Assembly: GCA_041583495.1 (NCBI GenBank)
Contig: JBFHFS010000097.1
Coordinates: 1-8,690 of the forward strand
DNA length: 8,690 nt
DNA from: JBFHFS01 sp041583495
Lineage (GTDB): Bacteria > Bacteroidota > Bacteroidia > Bacteroidales > Marinilabiliaceae
Direction: 5' to 3'
Positions within the stretch are counted from its first letter, which is position 1. Each line of letters opens with the position of its first letter. The notes under the pieces are model-generated. The model was not told where the DNA came from, ran no database searches, and saw only the letters and a list, made by a program, of their open reading frames with translations. Positions 1-6,245 of the stretch are shown here, piece after piece. A program made the position numbers and the translations under genes.

Positions 1-142
1 AGGAGAAATCTTAAACCTGGTGAAGAAAAACAAATGGCCGATCCATTGCGACATTGAGTTGGAATACCGCATTCCTGAGGGGTCCGATGCCGTGAAAGAG
101 GTCTCAAAATGCGCAGAGTATTGCCGAAAAGCACTCTTATAA
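1..142 (+). CDS. Sugar phosphate isomerase/epimerase, C-terminal end (partial)
   Basis: The gene enters from the left edge; reading from base 2 gives 46 residues ending at TAA 140-142. The visible part contains 'NKWPIHCDIELEYRIPEGSD' followed by 'EVSKCAEYCRKALL'. This resembles the last strand and helix of xylose isomerase-like TIM barrels (AP endonuclease 2 family), in which the terminal 'P..C.IE.EY' strand is followed by a helix with 'EY.R..L'. Such proteins interconvert sugars or sugar phosphates or epimerise keto-sugars, usually in the cytoplasm, and are common beside Bacteroidota glycan-use genes. The metal-binding residues lie outside the window, so substrate and completeness cannot be judged. 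The family call rests on a short tail recognised by eye. Confidence 0.7.
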   Translation, partial: GEILNLVKKNKWPIHCDIELEYRIPEGSDAVKEVSKCAEYCRKALL

Positions 143-250
143 TTCGAGTCCAATTTTCCTTCAGGAATATTAATTTTTCGGCCGCATTTTGCTAAAATAT
201 TCTTTTTGAGGTGTTTATATGGCTGTGTTTATTTCTTGAGGGAGAATTAA

Positions 251-280
251 CCCTATCGATTTAGGGCTGATTTATTTTTT
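251..280 (+). terminator. Weak hairpin plus T-rich tail, possible terminator
   Basis: CCCTA (251-255) and TAGGG (262-266) can form a 5-bp stem around a 6-base loop. The T-rich run TTTATTTTTT follows at 271-280. It lies 109 bases after the isomerase stop codon. The stem is short and four bases separate it from the T-run, so this is only a possible intrinsic terminator. Confidence 0.3.
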
Positions 281-310
281 ATACAAACATAGGGACTGGT
301 AATGAAAACT

Positions 311-328
311 TTGGGTATGCATACCCAA
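311..328. promoter_or_regulatory. Perfect 18-bp palindrome, candidate operator
   Basis: TTGGGTATGCATACCCAA reads identically on both strands over all 18 bases; symmetry breaks at the flanking bases. It lies in a non-coding gap 275 bases before the amidohydrolase start. The length and dyad symmetry suit a binding site for a dimeric repressor or activator, but no regulator gene is visible nearby and no second copy was noticed in the window. It also falls inside an unsupported 37-codon ORF (302-415). The regulatory role is inferred. Confidence 0.35.
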
Positions 329-497
329 TTAAAATGGGATGAGCTCGCGGTTATGGACTTCCTTTGTTCTGGCCGCTATGCTTCGAGGGTCGATCACCCA
401 TCGATGTTATTTTAGTTGAAGTAATTTGAGTGAGCTAATTGTGTTATAAATAGGGAAAAGAAGTCTGGAAGATATAATACAATGAGATCAGAAATAA

Positions 498-593
498 ATG
501 GATCAATTTGGGACAGATTCTGGAGGTAGATACCCTGAGTGGTATGTTGGTGGTGCAAACGGATACAACCTTGTAATTATAGATGCTAACTAA
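498..593 (+). pseudogene. Short coding-like fragment, possible remnant of a secreted-domain gene
   Basis: This 31-codon ORF (ATG 498, TAA 591-593) comes directly after an in-frame TAA at 495-497. It encodes a glycine- and aromatic-rich segment including 'GGRYPEWYVGGANGYNLVII'. The pattern 'GG..GYNLVIID' recalls the strand motif of interleukin-like EMT inducer (ILEI) domains, where 'GRG.N.V.ld' is followed by a 'tG.v' turn; the fragment stops where that turn would be. It is in frame with, and nine bases before, the amidohydrolase start. It may be the remnant of a degraded gene or a chance ORF. The domain suggestion is weak. Confidence 0.25.
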
Positions 594-602
594 ATTAATG
601 AG

Positions 603-1670
603 ATGATAAGAAAACCTCAATTTGCCATATTAGCCGGAATTTTTTGGATCGTAAGTTCGTGTACAGGAAATAAATCCGTTCCTCGTTTCGAGGATTTTCC
701 AAAGATTGATGCACATGTCCATATCCAAACTTCAAATCCCGAAATAATGAAGTTTGCCAAAACAGAAAATTTCAGATTTATCACCTTATGTGTAATGTCA
801 GATAGTCGGGAATATATCGACAGGCAACTTCAATTTGCCAAAGCTCAAAGAGAACAGTTTCCGCAGGCTTTAGCTTATACCACAACATTTTCGATGGAAG
901 GATTTGAAGATCCCGGTTGGCTGGAAGAAGTAATTAACAAATTGGCAGAAGATTTTGAGGAAGGCGCAATGGGTGTAAAAGTTTGGAAAGACATTGGAAT
1001 GACTTTTCGCGACAGCCTTGGTAATTTTATTATGATCGACGACCGACGGCTGGACCCCATATTTAATTTCATAGAAGAGGAAGAAAAGATTGTTGTTGGC
1101 CATCTTGGTGAACCTAAAAATTGTTGGCTTCCAATCGATTCAATGACGGTGAATGGCGATAAGGCATATTATGGAGGTCATCCCCAATATCATATGTACA
1201 ATCTTCCTGACTATCCGTCGTACGAAGAACAAATTGCAGCCAGGGACAGGATGCTGGAAAAACATCCAAACTTAACGTTTATTGGTGCTCATTTGGGAAG
1301 TCTTGAATGGAGTGTGGATGAGTTAGCTAAACGGCTTGACAAATATCCCCACTTCGCGGTTGATATGGCGGCACGTGTTTGCCATTTTCAAGTTCAGGAT
1401 TCGAAAAAAGTACGGGATTTTATTGTAAAATACCAGGATAGAATCATCTATGCTACCGACTTTTCAATAAGTGACGAAGATAATTACCTGGAAGTTGTAA
1501 ATGAAATAAAAGAAGAGTGGCGATCCGATTGGAAATATTTCTCGACCAACGATGCATTGAGCAACTCAAAAGTAAATAACAAATATACTGGATTAGGGCT
1601 GGATGTTGAGGTCCTTGAAAAAATTTACTATAAAAATGTATTCCATTGGTTTCCAGGTGTATTCGAATAA
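603..1670 (+). CDS. Amidohydrolase family lipoprotein
   Basis: A 355-residue metal-dependent hydrolase of the amidohydrolase_2 type (TIM barrel). Residues 1-20 form a lipoprotein signal ending in lipobox V-S-S-C (Cys20), so it is probably membrane-anchored outside the cytoplasm. Visible ligands in barrel order are 'DAHVH' (His38, His40), 'GVKVWKD' (Lys126, a possible bridging lysine), 'VVGHLGEP' (His167), 'FIGAHLGS' (His230) and 'IIYATDFS' (Asp286). The end, 'IYYKNVFHWF', matches the usual 'iyy.N..r.f' terminus. Family members cleave C-N, C-O or C-C bonds, including lactones and decarboxylations; the substrate here is unknown. ATG 603 gives a complete signal peptide, and no clear Shine-Dalgarno site precedes it. 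The next gene starts 59 bases downstream, so co-transcription is likely. An export signal is unusual for this family. Family confidence is high, function low. Confidence 0.88.
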   Translation: MIRKPQFAILAGIFWIVSSCTGNKSVPRFEDFPKIDAHVHIQTSNPEIMKFAKTENFRFITLCVMSDSREYIDRQLQFAKAQREQFPQALAYTTTFSMEGFEDPGWLEEVINKLAEDFEEGAMGVKVWKDIGMTFRDSLGNFIMIDDRRLDPIFNFIEEEEKIVVGHLGEPKNCWLPIDSMTVNGDKAYYGGHPQYHMYNLPDYPSYEEQIAARDRMLEKHPNLTFIGAHLGSLEWSVDELAKRLDKYPHFAVDMAARVCHFQVQDSKKVRDFIVKYQDRIIYATDFSISDEDNYLEVVNEIKEEWRSDWKYFSTNDALSNSKVNNKYTGLGLDVEVLEKIYYKNVFHWFPGVFE

Positions 1671-1695
1671 TAGACCATTTGAAGCGGTGATAAGC

Positions 1696-1717
1696 CAATT
1701 GATTTACAATTGATTAA
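1696..1717. repeat. Tandem 11-bp direct repeat before the GH-A-like gene
   Basis: CAATTGATTTA (1696-1706) is followed immediately by CAATTGATTAA (1707-1717), matching at 10 of 11 positions. The period equals one DNA helical turn, and the repeat sits 13 bases before the ATG at 1730. It could be a pair of protein-binding half-sites or simply AT-rich leader sequence. Confidence 0.4.
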
Positions 1718-1729
1718 CTATCTTTTCGT

Positions 1730-3304
1730 ATGAAAACCAACAGAAGAAACTTTATTAAAACCACTGGGTTGGGCGCTGCCTTTTTAGGAACAAGTGGATT
1801 ACAGGAGGTAAAAGCCGAGAGAGTCCGTTCGGAGGACTGGAGCGATTATTTTCCCAATCCACCTAAGGTTTATAACCGGCTTGACCAGGGAATGTTTGAA
1901 ACGGTGGTGCCCGAAGATCGGTTTGGCGAAACCATTATGGTGACTTCACCTACCGATGAATATGTGTCGAACCCGGGTATGGGTTACCAGGTTTATGCTT
2001 ACGAAGAAAAAGGAACACCCAATATCCCGGGACAGACCGAAGCGGAGGCGATTGAGAAACTGATAAAACTGCCATTTAGTGATGTGATTTACATGCGAAC
2101 CGATTGGCGGATTATTCAGCAGCGCCCGGGGCGTCTCGATCTGCCCGAAATGTGGAAGTATGCAATACAACTGGCCAGGGAAAATGGTAAACGCATAAGT
2201 TTCCGGATTCAATTGGGAAATCCCGGGCCGGTTTGCGCAGTACCCCAGTTTGTTCTCGATAAGAGCGGTGGGGTGGTGAATATAAGTCATGCCCAGTTGT
2301 TGCTTCCCCATTATGACCATCCCGGGTTTAAAAATTATTTCAAAGAATTAAACCGCATGTTGGCCGATCTCTATGATGACGATCCCGCGGTAGAATGCAT
2401 AGACTTTGCAGGATACGGAGCCTGGGGGGAATGGCACGCCCAGGGTGCTTCCTCTTTCCCCGACTTGCTGACTGCAAGTGAAACCCTTTGCTGGATGATC
2501 GAGGAGCAGTTGGATGCCTGGAATTATACGCCACTGGTTATGGGAGCTCATGGAGGTTCTTCGATCCGATTGAAAGATGTGATTGCTACAGCCATGAAGG
2601 GAGGATGCTGGTGGAGGAGGGATAACGTGGGATTATATATTAAACCCAGCGAAGTGTACATGCTCAACAATCATCCGGGATGGCAGGCTAATATTATTGA
2701 GGACGGACGGTTCCGGGATTATAGGCTGGGCAATTCGGATCAGGTGGAAGATATACCCGGCCAGCATATCCGGGATCACCTCATGATGAAAGCCGCTGAT
2801 TTGAAAGCCAACTACTGGGCGCTTTGGCAAAATGCAGACAATATTCTGAAATACCGTGAGAAATATAAACGGGGATTCGAGGTGCTCGATCGGCAACTGG
2901 GATACCGCCTTCGGCCCTCGTGGGTTTGGCTCGATACCAGTAAAGAATCCCACTCCATTGTGTTGGGGATAAAAAACGATGGTTGCGCCAATCCCCCGGG
3001 TATAATAAGGATTTATCTTAGCGATAAAGAAATCAGTTTTAAGGTGGGTGGGGGACTGGATCCCGGGATGCCGGGACCCGGAGACGTCAGGATATGCCGA
3101 ATTCAATTGCCTTATCATTTGAAATTGAAAAAGGATCAAAACGATCAGGAGGCAGCAACGGCTTTGGCTGATATTGATCTACGACTGTCAGCAGAACTGG
3201 AGTTTTACGGGAAGAAATACCCGGTGAAATGGGCCTGTGCGGAACCCCTGAACAGTGATGGTTCATTAAGTATTCATCCAACGGTGGGGCTGGAACTAAG
3301 ATGA
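1730..3304 (+). CDS. Tat-exported DUF4832-like TIM-barrel protein, putative glycoside hydrolase
   Basis: A 524-residue protein. The N-terminus has a twin-arginine signal (Arg5-Arg6 in 'NRRNFIK', then a hydrophobic stretch to about residue 29), so it is likely exported folded. Residues about 75-400 look like a clan GH-A-type barrel: 'NPGMGYQVY' (81-89), 'MRTDWRIIQQRPGRLDLP' (122-139), a helix and strand ending 'GKRISFRIQ', then 'GYGAWGEWHA' (229-238). In DUF4832/DUF4874 proteins a 'WGEW' strand sits at the place of the acid/base glutamate, here Glu234. Glu308 or Glu324 could be the second carboxylate, but this is not established. 'YWALW' (362-366) may be the last barrel strand. Residues about 400-524 look like a beta-sandwich. 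The substrate is unknown; glycan cleavage is inferred from fold and neighbours. The gene is visibly GC-richer than its neighbours and holds seven CCCGGG sites. The flanking gap of 246 bases downstream holds a decayed gene. Confidence 0.8.
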   Translation: MKTNRRNFIKTTGLGAAFLGTSGLQEVKAERVRSEDWSDYFPNPPKVYNRLDQGMFETVVPEDRFGETIMVTSPTDEYVSNPGMGYQVYAYEEKGTPNIPGQTEAEAIEKLIKLPFSDVIYMRTDWRIIQQRPGRLDLPEMWKYAIQLARENGKRISFRIQLGNPGPVCAVPQFVLDKSGGVVNISHAQLLLPHYDHPGFKNYFKELNRMLADLYDDDPAVECIDFAGYGAWGEWHAQGASSFPDLLTASETLCWMIEEQLDAWNYTPLVMGAHGGSSIRLKDVIATAMKGGCWWRRDNVGLYIKPSEVYMLNNHPGWQANIIEDGRFRDYRLGNSDQVEDIPGQHIRDHLMMKAADLKANYWALWQNADNILKYREKYKRGFEVLDRQLGYRLRPSWVWLDTSKESHSIVLGIKNDGCANPPGIIRIYLSDKEISFKVGGGLDPGMPGPGDVRICRIQLPYHLKLKKDQNDQEAATALADIDLRLSAELEFYGKKYPVKWACAEPLNSDGSLSIHPTVGLELR

Positions 3305-3548
3305 ACGATCTAATGGTGTTGAATTAGAAGCTCGGCAATTGCCTGGTGGGTTCGTAAATTAAACTGAAAACATTTATCGACGGATTGGTTGAAGGTGAAC
3401 TCCAAGAGATGGAGAAAATAATGGATGAACGTTATTGTTCCTTGAAAATAATTATGATTGGCCTGAACATCCGCGTTATGGTGAAATACAAGCCATCTTG
3501 CAGCGCTTAGTCGTTTCTGTTTCTTTATATAAAGATGAATATAATTAG
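3303..3548 (+). pseudogene. Decayed gene readable across two frameshifts
   Basis: The 246-base gap has coding character split over frames. Piece 1 (3303-3359) reads 'NGVELEARQLPGGFVN' and then stops (TAA 3360-3362). Piece 2, shifted one base (3361-about 3441), reads 'KLKTFIDGLVEGELQEMEKI' and continues 'MDERYCS'. Piece 3, back in the frame of piece 1 (about 3441-3548), reads 'LENNYDWPEHPRYGEIQAIL' and continues 'QRLVVSVSLYKDEYN' before TAG. Omitting T3360 joins pieces 1 and 2; a one-base deletion near 3440 would explain the second shift. The joined product would be an acidic, helix-rich C-terminal tail of about 80 residues. I do not recognise the family. No start or promoter is visible, so it looks like the remnant of a gene whose front was lost. 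Sequencing error is an alternative. Confidence 0.35.
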
Positions 3549-3559
3549 TAGTGTTTAAA

Positions 3560-4669
3560 ATGAATGATTTTATGAGTACCACAAAAAACGCGCAGTCTCG
3601 ATTGTTATCCTTAGACTTTTTCCGGGGATTCACCATGTTCCTCTTGATTGTGGAATTTACCCATTTGTTTGAACACCTAATCGTTCCCGAACTTGAAGGT
3701 ACCCTTATTTATAGCATTGGTGTACAGTTGCATCACCATCCCTGGCATGGATTTCGAGCCTGGGATTTAATACAACCTTTTTTTATGTTTATTGTTGGGG
3801 TGGCAATGCCTTTGTCTTTCACCAAAAGAACAAGCAAAGGCGAAAGTTATCGATCCATATTGAAACACATACTCATTCGCTCCATTATACTTCTTGTTTT
3901 AGGCTGGACAATAAATTGTATTCCCGACGGCGTGGTTTTTCGTTTTCAAAATGTATTGGCACAACTTTCGGTTACCATTATCATCGCCTTCCTGTTAATC
4001 CGCAAGCCGGCGATCACCCAAATTTCAGTATCTATCGGACTGCTGGCGCTGACAGAATTTCTATACCGTATTTTTTGGGTGGAAGGATTCAATCAACCAT
4101 TTGCCATCGATCATAATTTTGGATCGTGGGTAGATCTGTTAATCTCGGGACGTTTGGCGCCTGGACATTGGGTCTCGTTTAATGCCATTCCAACTGCTGC
4201 CCATACCATTTGGGGCGTGTTGGCCGGCCAGTTGTTGATGAGCCAAAAGACCAACAAACAAAAACTACTTTATTTGGTAATTGCCGGTGTCGCAGGATTA
4301 ACTATTGGCTATGGCCTTGATCCGATAACTCCAATCATAAAGCGAATTGCAACAACATCTTTTGTATTTGCCAGCGGTGGTTGGGCTTTTCTGGCGCTTG
4401 CCCTGTCGTACTGGCTAATTGATGTACTGAAAGCTAAAAAAGGGGTTCAATTTTTTGCCGTGGTTGGCATGAATCCGTTGTTTATATACATTTTTGCCAT
4501 TGTTGGGGGAGCCGGTCTCCTGGATCGCGTTATCCGGCCATTTTCAACCGCCCTGTTTAGCTGGACCGGGGAACTGGGCACAAACTTCCTCACCTCTTTA
4601 TTTGCGGCTTTGGGGCTGTGGTACATTTGCTACTGGATGTTTAAACGGAAGTTGTTTATTAAGATTTAA
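3560..4669 (+). CDS. NagX-like transmembrane acetyltransferase (DUF5009 / HGSNAT type)
   Basis: A 369-residue polytopic membrane protein. The start region has 'RLLSLDFFRGFTMFLLI' (from about residue 14), typical of DUF5009/heparan-alpha-glucosaminide N-acetyltransferase relatives, then 'HHPWHGFRAWDLIQPFFMFI' (59-78), with His63 in the 'WHG' position as a candidate active-site histidine, and near the end 'VGMNPLFIYIF' (302-312). About ten hydrophobic segments are visible. Family members take acetyl from cytoplasmic acetyl-CoA and pass it through the membrane to a terminal amino sugar on the other side. Start choice: GTG 3551, ATG 3560 and ATG 3572 are all in frame; 3560 is chosen as the first ATG, with no Shine-Dalgarno site to decide. 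It precedes the GH109-type gene by 93 bases, which suggests work on amino sugars. A sugar O-acyltransferase role is also possible. Confidence 0.83.
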   Translation: MNDFMSTTKNAQSRLLSLDFFRGFTMFLLIVEFTHLFEHLIVPELEGTLIYSIGVQLHHHPWHGFRAWDLIQPFFMFIVGVAMPLSFTKRTSKGESYRSILKHILIRSIILLVLGWTINCIPDGVVFRFQNVLAQLSVTIIIAFLLIRKPAITQISVSIGLLALTEFLYRIFWVEGFNQPFAIDHNFGSWVDLLISGRLAPGHWVSFNAIPTAAHTIWGVLAGQLLMSQKTNKQKLLYLVIAGVAGLTIGYGLDPITPIIKRIATTSFVFASGGWAFLALALSYWLIDVLKAKKGVQFFAVVGMNPLFIYIFAIVGGAGLLDRVIRPFSTALFSWTGELGTNFLTSLFAALGLWYICYWMFKRKLFIKI

Positions 4670-4762
4670 ATGCGGAGAAAGATCCGTTTCGTGGGATATT
4701 CATTGAATTTTCTAACAAAAAGGACATAAGTGATTAATAATTAAAAACTTAAATAAAATATT

Positions 4763-6208
4763 ATGGGCTCTAATCGTCGGGATTTTATTAAAACATCTGT
4801 TCTTGGGGCAGGTCTGGTTGCATCCGGACTCTCCGCATGCACTACCAGTCAGAAAGAAAAGGCAAGCCAACAAGCCGATATAAAACGGTCGCAAAGGTTT
4901 AATATGTGTGGATATGCTGCACCCAAAACCGACAAAATACGCATTGGATTTGTAGGCCTTGGAAGCCGGGGCCCAGGTGCCGTTGAACGGATGTCGTATA
5001 TTGAAGGAGTTGAAATTGTTGCCTTGTGCGATCAATATGTAGACCGCGTTGAAGCGATGGAAAAGTTACTCCAAAAACGGGGTCTTCCCAAAGCAAAATC
5101 TTATTCTGGAAACAAGGAGGTCTGGAAACAGATGTGCGAAGATCCCGACATTGACCTGATTTACATCACAACACCATGGGCATGGCATACTCCAATGGCA
5201 GTTTTCGCCATGGAGCATGGCAAACATGCCGCGACAGAAGTCCCTGCTGCGGTAACCATCGACGAATGCTGGCAATTGGTTGAAACATCTGAAAGAACAA
5301 AGAAGCATTGTATGATGCTTGAAAATTGTTGTTATGATTTTTTTGAGTTGTTGACGCTGAATATGGCCCGTCAGGGATTTTTTGGTGAAATAGTCCATGG
5401 TGAAGGGGCCTACATTCATCCCCTGCTCGAATCAAATTTCGATAAGAATGGGTATGCCGAAATGTGGCGTTTGAAAGAAAACCAACACCGCAACGGAAAC
5501 CTTTATCCAACGCACGGCTTAGGCCCGATTTGTCAAGTCATGGATATCAATCGTGGTGATCGGATGGACTATTTGAGTTCAATGTCGTCAAACGATTTTT
5601 TGATGGCATCAAAGGCCAAAGAACTGGCTGCAACCGATGGTTTCTTCAACGAATTTACGACCGATCGATACCGCGGAAACATGAATACAACAACTGTGCG
5701 AACACACAAAGGACGGACCATAATGATTCAGCACGATGTAACCAGTCCCCGTGTTTACTCAAGACTTCACCTGGTGAGCGGCACAAAAGGAATGGCCAGC
5801 AAATATCCCGATCCGCATGTGGCCACCAGTCACGAATGGTTTACTCCTGAAGAAATGAAAGAAGTGGAAGAAAAATATACCCCTGAAATTGTAAAGAAGA
5901 TTGGCGAAATGGCCAGGCAGGTTGGTGGTCATGGAGGAATGGATTTTATGATGGACTGGCGGTTGATCGATTGCCTTCGAAATGGCTTGCCTCTGGATCA
6001 GGATGTGTATGATGCGGCACTTTGGAGCTCAATTGCACCACTCAGTGAATGGTCTGTCGCAAACCGTTCTAATTCAATTGATGTTCCTGATTTTACATGT
6101 GGGGCGTGGAAAGAAAATAGGCCTGTGAATCTTTCTCTACGTGGAGGAGCCACAACCAGATTTCGGGATTTGAGTAAATCCAAAGCAGATAAACAATTAA
6201 ATATATAA
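4763..6208 (+). CDS. GH109-type Gfo/Idh/MocA lipoprotein, putative alpha-N-acetylgalactosaminidase
   Basis: A 481-residue protein close in length and motifs to family GH109. The signal combines twin arginines (Arg5-Arg6 in 'NRRDFIK') with lipobox L-S-A-C (Cys26), so it probably leaves folded with NAD bound and becomes a lipoprotein. The Rossmann fold begins with 'IRIGFVGLGSRG' (59-70) and continues with 'VALCDQYVDRV' (86-96) and 'ITTPWAWHTPMA' (135-146), with 'ATEVPAA' (157-163) ending the cofactor domain. The catalytic-domain signatures are 'ENCCYDFFEL' (187-196, Tyr191), 'AYIHP' (216-220, His219), 'NLYPTHGLGPI' (246-256, Tyr248 and His251) and 'GGHGGMDF' (388-395). GH109 enzymes cleave alpha-GalNAc by transient NAD-dependent oxidation at C3. 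Many relatives have not been tested, so a different alpha- or beta-linked sugar is possible. The GH31 gene follows after 37 bases, almost certainly in the same transcript. Confidence 0.88.
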   Translation: MGSNRRDFIKTSVLGAGLVASGLSACTTSQKEKASQQADIKRSQRFNMCGYAAPKTDKIRIGFVGLGSRGPGAVERMSYIEGVEIVALCDQYVDRVEAMEKLLQKRGLPKAKSYSGNKEVWKQMCEDPDIDLIYITTPWAWHTPMAVFAMEHGKHAATEVPAAVTIDECWQLVETSERTKKHCMMLENCCYDFFELLTLNMARQGFFGEIVHGEGAYIHPLLESNFDKNGYAEMWRLKENQHRNGNLYPTHGLGPICQVMDINRGDRMDYLSSMSSNDFLMASKAKELAATDGFFNEFTTDRYRGNMNTTTVRTHKGRTIMIQHDVTSPRVYSRLHLVSGTKGMASKYPDPHVATSHEWFTPEEMKEVEEKYTPEIVKKIGEMARQVGGHGGMDFMMDWRLIDCLRNGLPLDQDVYDAALWSSIAPLSEWSVANRSNSIDVPDFTCGAWKENRPVNLSLRGGATTRFRDLSKSKADKQLNI

Positions 6209-6245
6209 TTAAACACTACTCACACTTAAAAGAAACGAATTCACG

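Larger units (their letters stand above)
143..602. other. 460-base intergenic gap with palindrome and gene fragment
   Basis: No full gene is visible on either strand. The gap holds a weak hairpin followed by a T-rich stretch (251-280), a perfect 18-bp palindrome (311-328), an isolated 37-codon ORF (302-415) with no recognisable product, and a 31-codon coding-like fragment (498-593) in the same frame as the next gene. I found no convincing Bacteroidota promoter (TTTG about 19 bases before TAnnTTTG) on the + strand. The change from a cytoplasmic isomerase to an exported enzyme, together with the gap length, suggests that a transcription unit ends and another begins here. Confidence 0.5.

Noticed and set aside
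284..291. TATGTTTG on the minus strand, matching the Bacteroidota -7 element TAnnTTTG
   Set aside because: No TTTG-like -33 partner at the right distance and no minus-strand gene downstream to serve.
302..415. 37-codon ORF starting MKTLGMHTQL, spanning the palindrome
   Set aside because: No recognisable domain, signal or leader logic, and no upstream ribosome-binding site. Its length is within chance for an AT-rich gap.
2633..3139. 168-codon minus-strand ORF inside the GH-A-like gene
   Set aside because: Antisense shadow of a well-supported gene, with no recognisable motif. Its length is explained by the GC-rich codon use of the sense gene.
3310..3636. 108-codon minus-strand ORF over the gap and the start of the NagX-like gene
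   Set aside because: It overlaps the well-supported membrane protein start, has no recognisable motif, and the + strand pieces in the gap look more protein-like.
3916..4116. 66-codon + strand ORF within the NagX-like gene
   Set aside because: Alternative-frame shadow of a clear transmembrane protein.
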